64,000 nucleotides of DNA from positions 434,001 to 498,000 of the forward strand of contig NZ_VKKG01000002.1 of NCBI RefSeq assembly GCF_007197885.1, written 5' to 3'. A program made the translations under genes and the position numbers. The DNA is from Tessaracoccus rhinocerotis (GTDB lineage: Bacteria > Actinomycetota > Actinomycetes > Propionibacteriales > Propionibacteriaceae). The notes beneath the pieces are model-generated. The model worked only from the letters and a program-made list of their open reading frames with translations, was not told the DNA's origin and did no database searches. Numbering within the stretch: the stretch's first letter is position 1; each line of letters begins with the position of its first letter. Shown here piece by piece: positions 19,023 through 26,315 of the stretch.

Positions 19023-20177
19023 ATGGCAAGCGCATCACAGAACTACCTCGCGGTCATCAAGGTTGTCGGCGTTGGCGGCGGTGGCGTCAACGCGGTCAAC
19101 CGCATGATCGAGGCGGGGCTCCGAGGAGTGGAGTTCATCGCGGTCAACACCGACGCCCAGGCGCTCCTGATGAGCGACGCGGACGTGAAGCTGGACATCG
19201 GACGCGACCTCACCCGCGGTCTCGGCGCAGGTGCCGACCCCTCCAAGGGCAGGCAGGCGGCCGAGGACCACTCCGACGAGATCGAGGAGGCGCTCAAGGG
19301 CGCCGACATGGTCTTCGTGACCGCCGGCGAGGGTGGTGGCACCGGCACCGGTGGCGCACCCGTGGTCGCCAAGATCGCCCGCTCGCTCGGCGCGCTGACG
19401 ATCGGCGTGGTCACGCGGCCGTTCTCCTTCGAGGGGCGTCGCCGCTCCACCCAGGCCGAGACCGGCATCGAGTCCCTCCGCGAGGAGGTCGACACCCTGA
19501 TCGTCATCCCGAACGACAAGCTGCTCCAGATGACCGACCACCAGGTGGCCATCCTGGACGCGTTCAAGCAGGCGGACCAGGTGCTGATGCAGGGTGTCTC
19601 CGGCATCACGGACCTGATCACCACCCCCGGCCTCATCAACCTCGACTTCGCGGACGTCAAGTCAATCATGAGCCAGGCCGGCTCGGCCCTCATGGGCATC
19701 GGGTCGGCCCGAGGCGAGGACCGCGCCCGCGCGGCCGCCGAGATGGCGATCTCCTCGCCGCTGCTCGAGGCCAGCATCGATGGCGCCCACGGCGTCCTGC
19801 TCTCCATCGCCGGCGGCAGCGACCTCGGCCTCTTCGAGGTGTCCGCGGCGGCCCAGCTCATCGAGGAGGCCGCGCACGACGAGGCCAACATCATCTTCGG
19901 CACCGTCATCGATGACGCCCTGGGAGACGAGGTGCGTGTCACGGTGATCGCGGCCGGTTTCGACGGCGGCAGCCCGCAGAAGCGCCAGAACTCCCGCCCG
20001 GACGTCGCCCGTCAGGCACGCCCTGCGCAGCAGCCCGGCCACCAGCCGCAGCCTCCGCAGGCACGTCCCCTGCCCTCGTCCCAGCCGGTTCAGCAGGCAC
20101 AGCAGCCGCAGCAGCGTCCCGCTGCGCCGCGGCCTCCCGAGGACGACGAACTGGACGTGCCCGACTTCATGAAGTGA
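19023..20177 (+). CDS. ftsZ: Cell division GTPase FtsZ
   Basis: 384 residues. The GTP-binding tubulin signature GGGTGTG lies at 104-110 ([20 protein letters not shown]) and the N-terminal loop [14 protein letters not shown] at 15-28. A disordered Gln/Pro-rich linker (about 325-374) ends in the conserved tail DVPDFMK, which docks partners such as SepF. It forms the Z ring at midcell. I chose the ATG at 19023 ([10 protein letters not shown]); AGGGCAGG lies just upstream. The frame is open further upstream, but those residues are not family-like. Confidence 0.97.
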   Translation: MASASQNYLAVIKVVGVGGGGVNAVNRMIEAGLRGVEFIAVNTDAQALLMSDADVKLDIGRDLTRGLGAGADPSKGRQAAEDHSDEIEEALKGADMVFVTAGEGGGTGTGGAPVVAKIARSLGALTIGVVTRPFSFEGRRRSTQAETGIESLREEVDTLIVIPNDKLLQMTDHQVAILDAFKQADQVLMQGVSGITDLITTPGLINLDFADVKSIMSQAGSALMGIGSARGEDRARAAAEMAISSPLLEASIDGAHGVLLSIAGGSDLGLFEVSAAAQLIEEAAHDEANIIFGTVIDDALGDEVRVTVIAAGFDGGSPQKRQNSRPDVARQARPAQQPGHQPQPPQARPLPSSQPVQQAQQPQQRPAAPRPPEDDELDVPDFMK

Positions 20178-20200
20178 GGCCCCTGCGGCCCGAAGCGCGA

Positions 20201-20232
20201 ATGCCCCGACATGCCCCGGCGTGTCGGGGCAT
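20201..20232 (+). terminator. Terminator of the dcw cluster after ftsZ
   Basis: An 11-bp perfect stem, ATGCCCCGACA (20201-20211) with TGTCGGGGCAT (20222-20232), closes a 10-base loop and is followed by a short TTTGAA tract. It lies 23 bases after the ftsZ stop. Confidence 0.8.
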
Positions 20233-20261
20233 TTGAACGCCTGTGCGGGGTTCCCAGACGG

Positions 20262-20267
20262 TAGTCT
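20262..20267 (+). promoter_or_regulatory. Possible -10 of sepF
   Basis: TAGTCT lies between the ftsZ terminator and sepF. No convincing -35 is seen at the right distance. A separate sepF promoter is expected because of the terminator before it. Confidence 0.3.
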
Positions 20268-20295
20268 CGGCGGCAAGTGTTTATAGGAGGCGACA

Positions 20296-20790
20296 GTGGG
20301 CGTGCGCAAACTTGCCGAGTGGATGGGTATCGTCGAGGACGACCGCTACCGGGACCAGAACGACGAGGCCTCGGAAGAGCTCTCGCAGGATGTGTACGTC
20401 GACGAGGAGCCGGTCGAGGAGGTGAGTCGGGTGTCCCGACTTCCAGAGCGTCCAGAACGCCACGAGCGTCGTCGCCCCGTGGCCGTCGCACCGGAGCCCG
20501 AGGTGGCTGACATCAGCCGCATCGTCAGCGTGCGTCCGCGTTCCTACAACGAGGCCCGCGCCATCGGTGAGAACTTCCGTGACGGCATTCCCGTCATCAT
20601 GAACCTCTCGGACATGGAGTCGGGTGAGGACAAGCGCCTCGTCGACTTCGCGGCCGGCCTCATCTTCGGGCTGCGCGGCAACATCGAGCGGGTCTCGAGC
20701 CAGGTGTTCCTGCTCTGTCCCGCGAACCTCGTGGTGGGTCCCGAGGACAAGGAGCGCCTCGTCTCCGGCGGCTTCTTCAACCAGAGCTGA
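20296..20790 (+). CDS. sepF: Cell division protein SepF
   Basis: 164 residues. A short amphipathic N-terminus (MGVRKLAEWMGI) would bind the membrane; an acidic and Arg-rich linker follows; the C-terminal beta core (about 75-160) contains YNEARAIGENFRDGIPVIMN. SepF anchors FtsZ to the membrane in actinobacteria, which lack FtsA. A GTG start with TAGGAGG 5 bases upstream decides the frame. The ylmD/ylmE-type genes often found between ftsZ and sepF are absent here. Confidence 0.95.
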   Translation: MGVRKLAEWMGIVEDDRYRDQNDEASEELSQDVYVDEEPVEEVSRVSRLPERPERHERRRPVAVAPEPEVADISRIVSVRPRSYNEARAIGENFRDGIPVIMNLSDMESGEDKRLVDFAAGLIFGLRGNIERVSSQVFLLCPANLVVGPEDKERLVSGGFFNQS

Positions 20791-20841
20791 ACGGCCAACC
20801 CGAAACCCACACTTGAGGCATCGTTGGTCGCGACGCACGGT

Positions 20842-20847
20842 TAGAGT
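20842..20847 (+). promoter_or_regulatory. Possible -10 of divIVA
   Basis: TAGAGT lies 67 bases before the divIVA ATG. The best -35-like hexamer, TTGAGG at 20813-20818, is 23 bases away, longer than normal, so the assignment is weak. Confidence 0.35.
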
Positions 20848-20863
20848 AGCCTGATCGTCGACG

Positions 20864-20883
20864 CCGGGCGGTTCGCCGCCCGG
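20864..20883 (+). repeat. TTCG-tetraloop hairpin in the divIVA leader
   Basis: CCGGGCGG (20864-20871), loop TTCG, CCGCCCGG (20876-20883) forms a perfect 8-bp stem closed by an extra-stable tetraloop. It lies between the candidate -10 and the ribosome binding site of divIVA and lacks a T tract. It may stabilise the 5' end of the divIVA mRNA or be the terminator of sepF. Confidence 0.6.
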
Positions 20884-20914
20884 TACCGCACTACCCAGAC
20901 AGTTGGAGAAAAGA

Positions 20915-21853
20915 ATGAGTCTCACCCTGGAAGAGGTCCGTCGAGTCAGGTTCCGCATGGCTCGCCGCGGCGTCACCGGATACGACGTCGCCGATGTCGA
21001 CAACTTCATCGACAAGGTGGAGGAGTCCTTCGGGCAGTTCGAGAACGAGCGTGACCTCCTCCGTCGTGAGGCGCAGTCCGCGGGTGGCCAGGGCGACGGC
21101 GCCCCGGCGGTGGACCCTCAGGAGCTGGCTGCCAAGGACAACGAGATCGCCAACCTCCGCGCGGAGGTGGAGCGCCTCAATGCCGCCACCATGCAGCAGC
21201 CGGCGGTGGCGCAGCAGGTGGGCGACGACGGCCAGGTTGCGGAGCTCAACAGCCAGAACGAACAGCTGCGGGCCGAGCTGGCCCGCGTGCGGGGCGAGCT
21301 CGACGAGATCCGCACCCAGCGTGTCAGCGAGATCTCGGGACAGTCCGAGCACATCACCGTCGGCACCCGCGAGGAGGCCAGCCCGGCCGTCATCCGCTTG
21401 GTGCAGCTGGCCACGGAGCAGGCCGAGCAGCTCGTCTCCGAGGCGGAGCAGGAGACGCAGCGCAAGCTGGCCGACGCCAAGCAGCAGGCGCACGAGATCA
21501 CCACGGACGCCCGCACCAAGGCCGAGCGCATCGAGTCCGAGGCCCGCGTCAACGCCGAGCAGGTGCGGCGCGAGGCCGAGGAGAACGCAGCCCGCGTCAA
21601 CACCGAGGCCGACGCCCGCCGTGTCGAGCTCTTCGCCGACCTGGAGCGTGAGCAGGGCGAGCTGACCGGCAAGGTGTCCGCCCTGCGGGAGTTCGAGGGG
21701 AGCTACCGCGAGAACCTGCGCAACCTCCTGACGCGCAACCTGACCGCCCTCGACCAGGAGAACCCCGAGCCTGCCGAGGTGCCCGAACTGGCACAGCGAC
21801 AGGACTCGGAGACCCCGCGCCTGGATGCTCTGGCGCACGGTTCCGAACAGTAA
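20915..21853 (+). CDS. wag31: DivIVA/Wag31 polar growth scaffold
   Basis: 312 residues. The N-terminal DivIVA membrane-binding domain is clear (MSLTLEEVRRVRFRMARRG, then GYDVADVDNFIDKVEESF), followed by Gln/Glu/Ala-rich coiled coils (about 85-130 and 155-285). In actinobacteria this protein marks cell poles and organises polar wall synthesis. GGAGAAAAG lies upstream of the ATG at 20915; an in-frame ATG 12 bases earlier falls inside the ribosome binding site and is rejected. A yggT-like gene is often found between sepF and divIVA but is missing here. Confidence 0.94.
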   Translation: MSLTLEEVRRVRFRMARRGVTGYDVADVDNFIDKVEESFGQFENERDLLRREAQSAGGQGDGAPAVDPQELAAKDNEIANLRAEVERLNAATMQQPAVAQQVGDDGQVAELNSQNEQLRAELARVRGELDEIRTQRVSEISGQSEHITVGTREEASPAVIRLVQLATEQAEQLVSEAEQETQRKLADAKQQAHEITTDARTKAERIESEARVNAEQVRREAEENAARVNTEADARRVELFADLEREQGELTGKVSALREFEGSYRENLRNLLTRNLTALDQENPEPAEVPELAQRQDSETPRLDALAHGSEQ

Positions 21854-21871
21854 CTGACAAGGACCGCGGAG

Positions 21872-21898
21872 GGGCCGACACCGATCAGGTGTCGGCCC
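21872..21898 (+). terminator. Terminator after divIVA
   Basis: Perfect 10-bp stem, GGGCCGACAC (21872-21881) with GTGTCGGCCC (21889-21898), 7-base loop, 18 bases after the divIVA stop and followed by GTTCA. Confidence 0.8.
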
Positions 21899-21911
21899 GT
21901 TCACGTCCAGG

Positions 21912-21939
21912 TTGAAAAAGTGGTCCGGGGGTGTAGCAT
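21912..21939 (+). promoter_or_regulatory. Promoter of the DksA-like/lspA/rlu operon
   Basis: TTGAAA (21912-21917), a 16-base spacer, then TAGCAT (21934-21939). The predicted start is about 25 bases before the ATG, leaving room for the AGGAAA ribosome binding site. Confidence 0.6.
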
Positions 21940-21969
21940 CACCGGACAGTCCGACCTAGGAAAGCAGAC

Positions 21970-22389
21970 ATGTCCACGAAGAATGCAGGCCCGGCCGCAG
22001 AGCTCCCCGTCCGTTCCGGAGAGGATCCCTGGACCCCGGAGGAGATCGACGAACAGCGCCAGATGCTCGTCGACGAGGTCGACCGACTCGACCGCAAGGT
22101 GGCGGCCACGGAGGAGGAGCTTGAGGACCTGCTGCGCGGCGGCACCGACGGTGCCGGGCGCGACCCCGCGGACGTCGGGTCCAGCAACTTCGAGCGCGAC
22201 CAGGAGTTGTCGCTGGCCCAGAACGCCCGCGAGATGGCGGACCAGGCCCGACTGGCCCTGAAGCTCTTCGACGAGGGCCAGTACGGCCGCTGCGAGGTGT
22301 GCGGCGACCCGATCGGCAAGGGCCGGCTGCAGGTGTTCCCGCGCGCGACGCTGTGTGTCACGTGCAAGCAGCGCGAGGAGCGACGCTGA
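21970..22389 (+). CDS. TraR/DksA-type zinc finger protein
   Basis: 139 residues. The N-terminal half is helical and acidic, with a short coiled coil (about 27-62). The C-terminal half has a four-cysteine zinc finger, CEVCGDPIGKGRL then LCVTCKQ (about 102-124). The family binds RNA polymerase through the secondary channel or is a small zinc protein of unknown role; the acidic coiled-coil tip that gives DksA activity cannot be confirmed by eye. AGGAAA lies 6 bases upstream of the ATG. It is the first gene of a three-gene operon with lspA and the pseudouridine synthase. Confidence 0.85.
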   Translation: MSTKNAGPAAELPVRSGEDPWTPEEIDEQRQMLVDEVDRLDRKVAATEEELEDLLRGGTDGAGRDPADVGSSNFERDQELSLAQNAREMADQARLALKLFDEGQYGRCEVCGDPIGKGRLQVFPRATLCVTCKQREERR

Positions 22390-22904
22390 GCCGCAGCGGT
22401 CCCTCGCGGCTGGGCATCCGCCTGACCGCGCTCGGGATCGGCCTGCTCGGGCTCGGGCTGGACCAACTCTCGAAGCACGCCGCACTGGCCAACCTCGAAT
22501 GGGGAGAGCCCGTCAACGTGCTGGGCCCGGTGCTCAGGTTCACGCTGATCAGCAACCCGGGAGCTGCCTTCGGGCTGGGCAGCGGCTCGACGCTGGCGCT
22601 GTCGATCTTCGCCATCCTCGCATTCGTGGCGTCGCTGGTGATCGCGCTGCCGCGCATCACCAGGATGTCTCACGCCGTCGCGCTGGGACTGCTCCTGGCC
22701 GGGATCACGGGGAACCTGCACGACAGGCTGCTCAGGGACCCGTCGCCCCTCTACGGCCACGTGATCGACTTCCTGCAGCTGCCCTACTTCGCGATCTTCA
22801 ACATCGCCGACATGTGCATCACGGCGGCCGCCGCGCTCATCATCATCCTGAGCTTCCGGCACATCTCCGACGCTGCGCAGGAGCCGGAGGAGGCCGCCGC
22901 GTGA
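22386..22904 (+). CDS. lspA: Lipoprotein signal peptidase LspA
   Basis: 172 residues if it starts at the CTG at 22386. It has four membrane helices and the two catalytic aspartates in their family motifs: D113 in TGNLHDRLL and D142 in FNIADMCI. It cleaves lipoprotein signal peptides in the membrane; lipoproteins such as those encoded at 39.6 and 52.1 kb would be substrates. No ATG, GTG or TTG occurs near the expected N-terminus. The CTG overlaps the upstream stop (CTGA) and has GAGGAG with 5-base spacing. The alternative is a GTG at 22362, which lacks a ribosome binding site. Confidence 0.92.
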   Translation: MSRSGPSRLGIRLTALGIGLLGLGLDQLSKHAALANLEWGEPVNVLGPVLRFTLISNPGAAFGLGSGSTLALSIFAILAFVASLVIALPRITRMSHAVALGLLLAGITGNLHDRLLRDPSPLYGHVIDFLQLPYFAIFNIADMCITAAAALIIILSFRHISDAAQEPEEAAA

Positions 22905-23824
22905 GCGTGTTCCTGGTGCCCGACGGCCTGGCGGGGGAGCGGATCGACTCCGTCGCAGCCCGGGTCTCCGGGTACAGCCGCAGCCGGATCGAGGCGCTGA
23001 TCGGCGAGGGCGGGGTCAGCCTGGATGGCGCCACCGTCACCAAGCCGTCGGCCCGCGTGGCAGCCGGCCAGCTCCTCGAGCTCGCCGAGGCCGACCTCAA
23101 ACCGGACCGCCCGGTCGTCCGCCCCCGGGTGGCCGAGGGGATGGCGGTGGTCCACGAGGACGCGGACGTCATCGTCATCGACAAGCCGGCCGGCGTGGCG
23201 GCGCACCCCAGCCTCGGGTGGGAGGGTCCTTCGGTCACCGAGCACCTCGCCGCCGCCGGGGTCCGCATCTCCACCTCCGGGGCGGCCGAGCGGCAGGGCG
23301 TGGTGCAGCGCCTCGACGTAGGCACCAGCGGCCTGATGGTGGTCGCCAAGTCGGAGATCGCCTACACCATCCTCAAGCAGGCCTTCCGGGACAAGACCGT
23401 CGAGAAGACCTACCACGCGCTCGTGCAGGGTCACCCCGACCCCTTCACGGGGACGATCGAGGCCCCCATCGGCAGGCACCCCAGCCACGAGTGGAAGATG
23501 GCCGTCATGGAGGGTGGGCGCGCCAGCACCACCCACTACGACACCCTTGAGGCGCACCGGGTCGCGACGTTGCTCGAGATCGGTCTCGAGACGGGCCGCA
23601 CCCACCAGATCCGCGTGCACATGTCGGCCATCGGCCACCCCTGCTGCGGAGACCCCCTCTACGGCTCCGACCCGGTACTGGCACAGCGCCTGGGGCTGCA
23701 GCGGCAGTGGCTGCACGCGGTGGAACTGTCCTTCGACCATCCGCGCAGCCGCGAACGCGTCACCTTCCGCTCGGAGTACCCGCAGGACCTGGCTGCGGCG
23801 CTGGACGTCGTTCGGGCCGGATGA
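22901..23824 (+). CDS. RluA/RluD-family 23S rRNA pseudouridine synthase
   Basis: 307 residues. An N-terminal S4 RNA-binding domain (about 14-75) precedes the catalytic domain, whose essential aspartate is D139 in QRLDVGTSGLMVV. The RTHQIRVHM and CGDPLYG motifs are also present. It probably converts uridines of 23S rRNA to pseudouridine; the exact sites are not inferable. In actinobacteria this gene regularly follows lspA. The GTG start at 22901 overlaps the lspA stop (GTGA). Confidence 0.92.
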   Translation: MSVFLVPDGLAGERIDSVAARVSGYSRSRIEALIGEGGVSLDGATVTKPSARVAAGQLLELAEADLKPDRPVVRPRVAEGMAVVHEDADVIVIDKPAGVAAHPSLGWEGPSVTEHLAAAGVRISTSGAAERQGVVQRLDVGTSGLMVVAKSEIAYTILKQAFRDKTVEKTYHALVQGHPDPFTGTIEAPIGRHPSHEWKMAVMEGGRASTTHYDTLEAHRVATLLEIGLETGRTHQIRVHMSAIGHPCCGDPLYGSDPVLAQRLGLQRQWLHAVELSFDHPRSRERVTFRSEYPQDLAAALDVVRAG

Positions 23825-23866
23825 TCCCACAGGGGGACCCGGGCTTCAGTTGTGGCAGCATTCCGG

Positions 23867-23872
23867 TAGTGT
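23867..23872 (+). promoter_or_regulatory. pyk -10, leaderless configuration
   Basis: TAGTGT ends 6 bases before the pyk GTG. A weak TTCAGT -35 lies 16 bases upstream (23845-23850). No ribosome binding site is present, so transcription should start at or next to the start codon. Confidence 0.6.
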
Positions 23873-23878
23873 GATCCC

Positions 23879-25312
23879 GTGCGCAGAGCAAAGATCGTAT
23901 GTACCCTAGGCCCCTCTTCCGAAACCACTGAGCGTCTGGTCGACCTGGTCAACGCCGGTATGAACGTGGCTCGTCTCAACATGAGCCATGGCGACTACAA
24001 CGAACACGGCACCCGGCTGAAGGCCGTCCGCGAAGCGGCGGAGATCACCGGCCGGACCGTCGGCGTCCTCGCGGACCTCCAGGGCCCCAAGATTCGTCTC
24101 GGCCGGTTCGCCGACGACCAGAAGCACTTCCTTGACCGTGGCTCCCGCTTCACGATCACCATCGACGACATCGAGGGTGACGCCGAGCGCTGCTCGACCA
24201 CGTACAAGGGACTGCCCGGGGACGTCCGCGTCGGCGACGACATCCTCATCGACGACGGCAAGGTCGGCCTGAAGGCCATCGAGGTGACCGACACCGACGT
24301 GGTGTGCGAGGTCACCGTCCCGGGCCCCGTCTCGAACAACAAGGGCATCAACCTGCCCGGCGTCGCAGTCTCCGTCCCCGCCCTGAGCGAGAAGGACGAG
24401 GCGGACCTCCGCTGGGCCCTCGCCCAGGACATCGACATGATCGCCCTGTCCTTCGTCCGCAGCGGAGACGACATCAAGCGCGTCCACGAGATCATGGACG
24501 AGGAGGGCCGTCGCCTCCCGGTGATCGCGAAGCTCGAGAAGCCACAGGCGATCACGAACCTGCAGGCCATCATCGACGCGTTCGACGCCTTCATGGTCGC
24601 CCGCGGTGACCTCGGCGTGGAGCTGCCGCTGGAGGACGTGCCGCTGGCACAGAAGCGGATCATCCGCGCCGCCCGCAAGTGGGCCAAGCCGGTCATCGTC
24701 GCCACCCAGATGCTCGAGTCGATGATCTCCTCCCCGCGCCCCACGCGCGCCGAGGCCTCCGACGTCGCCAACGCAATCCTCGACGGTGCGGACGCGGTCA
24801 TGCTCTCGGGCGAGACCTCCGTCGGCGACTACCCGATCGAGACCGTTGCGACCATGGCGAAGATCGTCGAGTACGCCGAGCGCGAGGGCCACGAGGAGAT
24901 CCACGAGATCGACTGGGATCCCCACACCACTGGTGGCGTCCTCGCGAAGGCCGCCGTCGAGGTCGCCGAGCGCGTCGACGCCCGCTACATGGTGGCCTTC
25001 ACCAAGTCGGGCGACACGGCTCGCCGCCTCTCCCGCCTCCGCCCGTCCATCCCGCTGCTGGTGTTCTCCCCGGAGACCACCACACGCCAGCAGATGACCC
25101 TCTCGTGGGGCGTCAACACGCTGGTCACGGAGAACTTCGACAACCAGGAGGACATGGTGGCCCGCGTGGACCGCTACCTCCGCGAGGCGGGCCTGATCGA
25201 GGTCGGGGAGCGCATCGTCATCCTCTCCGGTTCCCCGATGGGTGTTCCCGGCAAGACGAACAACCTGCGTGTCCACAAGATCAAGGAAACCGGCACCGGC
25301 TCGGAGGCCTGA
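23879..25312 (+). CDS. pyk: Pyruvate kinase
   Basis: 477 residues, normal for bacterial type. The N-terminus RRAKIVCTLGPSSETTE, the substrate region NVARLNMSHGD, the metal and active-site region IAKLEKPQAI and VARGDLGVELP, and TQMLESMI are all present. It makes pyruvate and ATP from phosphoenolpyruvate in the last step of glycolysis. The GTG at 23879 has no ribosome binding site but sits 6 bases after a TAGTGT -10, so the mRNA is probably leaderless. A strong terminator follows. Confidence 0.97.
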   Translation: MRRAKIVCTLGPSSETTERLVDLVNAGMNVARLNMSHGDYNEHGTRLKAVREAAEITGRTVGVLADLQGPKIRLGRFADDQKHFLDRGSRFTITIDDIEGDAERCSTTYKGLPGDVRVGDDILIDDGKVGLKAIEVTDTDVVCEVTVPGPVSNNKGINLPGVAVSVPALSEKDEADLRWALAQDIDMIALSFVRSGDDIKRVHEIMDEEGRRLPVIAKLEKPQAITNLQAIIDAFDAFMVARGDLGVELPLEDVPLAQKRIIRAARKWAKPVIVATQMLESMISSPRPTRAEASDVANAILDGADAVMLSGETSVGDYPIETVATMAKIVEYAEREGHEEIHEIDWDPHTTGGVLAKAAVEVAERVDARYMVAFTKSGDTARRLSRLRPSIPLLVFSPETTTRQQMTLSWGVNTLVTENFDNQEDMVARVDRYLREAGLIEVGERIVILSGSPMGVPGKTNNLRVHKIKETGTGSEA

Positions 25313-25331
25313 CACGCGCCAACAGACAGTG

Positions 25332-25369
25332 AAACAGCTGGGGCCGCCCTCGGGCGGCCCCAGCTGTTT
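25332..25369. terminator. Strong bidirectional terminator between pyk and tRNA-Leu
   Basis: Perfect 17-bp stem: AAACAGCTGGGGCCGCC (25332-25348) with GGCGGCCCCAGCTGTTT (25353-25369), loop CTCG. It serves pyk from the left and the minus-strand tRNA from the right; the A and T ends give short U tracts either way. Confidence 0.92.
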
Positions 25370-25382
25370 CCATCGTGTTGCG

Positions 25383-25465
25383 TACCCAGGAGGGGATTCG
25401 AACCCCCAAGGCCTTGCGGCCAGACGGGTTTGAGCCGTCCGCGTATACCATTCCGCCACCCGGGC
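25383..25465 (-). tRNA. tRNA-Leu (anticodon CAA)
   Basis: 83 bases on the minus strand. The acceptor stem is GCCCGGG paired with CCTGGGT (two G-U pairs), the anticodon stem is GACGG/CCGTC with loop CTCAAAC, giving anticodon CAA, which reads TTG. A long variable arm (GGCCGCAAGGCC) is typical of leucine tRNAs and the T loop has GGTTCGAATCC. The discriminator base is A, as required for leucine. The 3' CCA is not encoded. Confidence 0.96.
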
Positions 25466-25523
25466 AGGTGCGCTGAACATTGTGCCACAACTGCGCGGAG
25501 TGCCCCCGCGCCGCCCGACGCGC

Positions 25524-25529
25524 TAGTAT
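25524..25529 (+). promoter_or_regulatory. Candidate -10 of the pdtaR gene
   Basis: TAGTAT lies 61 bases before the ATG at 25591; no good -35 is seen. The gene has a normal leader with a GAGG site. Confidence 0.4.
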
Positions 25530-25590
25530 TGTGAAGTTGCACTCAGGTGCACGTCCCCCACATTTTGACGAACGAAGGATGAGGCGATTC

Positions 25591-26178
25591 ATGCCGGACG
25601 ATAAGAGCCCCAGGAAGGTTCTCGTTGCTGAGGACGAGGCGCTCATCCGCCTGGACCTCGTGGAACTGCTCACAGATGAGGGTTTCGAGGTCATCGGCCA
25701 GGCGGCCGACGGCGAGGAAGCCGTCAAGCTGGCCCGCGAGCTGGAGCCCGACCTGGTCATCATGGACGTCAAGATGCCCAAGATGGACGGCATCACCGCC
25801 GCCGAGGTCATCGCCGAGGAACGAATCGCCCCGATCGTCATGCTCACGGCCTTCAGCCAGCGTGACCTGGTGGAGCGCGCCCGCGACGCCGGTGCCATGG
25901 CCTACGTGGTCAAGCCCTTCGACGCGTCCGACGTGGTGCCCGCCATCGAGATCGCCATCGGCCGCTTCGCGGAGATCAAGGCCATCGAGGACGAGCTGGC
26001 CTCACTGGAGGACCGGTTCGAGTCCCGCAAGATCATCGACCAGGCCAAGGGCATCCTGCAGGAGAGCCTGGACCTGACCGAACCCGAGGCGTTCCGCTGG
26101 ATCCAGAAGACCGCCATGGACCTTCGCAAGTCGATGCGCGAGGTCGCACAGGGCGTCATCAGCCACCGCAAGAAGTGA
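25591..26178 (+). CDS. pdtaR: PdtaR-type ANTAR response regulator
   Basis: 195 residues. The receiver domain (about 8-125) has the acidic pair (VLVAEDEALIRLDLV), the phospho-acceptor Asp in LVIMDVKMPKMDG, the Thr in VMLTAFSQ and the Lys in YVVKPFDA. The C-terminal ANTAR domain (about 130-192, from ELASLEDRFESRKIIDQAKG) binds paired RNA hairpins and blocks transcription termination. It matches the PdtaR family; its partner in mycobacteria is the sensor kinase PdtaS, which is not in this window. I use the ATG at 25591, with GAGG 6 bases upstream; the ATG at 25579 lacks a spaced site. Confidence 0.92.
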   Translation: MPDDKSPRKVLVAEDEALIRLDLVELLTDEGFEVIGQAADGEEAVKLARELEPDLVIMDVKMPKMDGITAAEVIAEERIAPIVMLTAFSQRDLVERARDAGAMAYVVKPFDASDVVPAIEIAIGRFAEIKAIEDELASLEDRFESRKIIDQAKGILQESLDLTEPEAFRWIQKTAMDLRKSMREVAQGVISHRKK

Positions 26179-26211
26179 CGTGCGGGGCCGCTGGCCCCCT
26201 TCGGCACCACG

Positions 26212-26235
26212 CACCCGGGACCTCGGTCCCGGGTG
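26212..26235 (+). terminator. Terminator after pdtaR
   Basis: 10-bp stem CACCCGGGAC (26212-26221) with GTCCCGGGTG (26226-26235), loop CTCG, followed by TATCTGTTT. Confidence 0.8.
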
Positions 26236-26315
26236 TATCTGTTTCCGGGGTCGGCGCTCTTGAGAGGTGAGCGGCGGGTGGGGGACCCGCCCCAGAACCC
26301 GAGGAGGTGGCCCTC

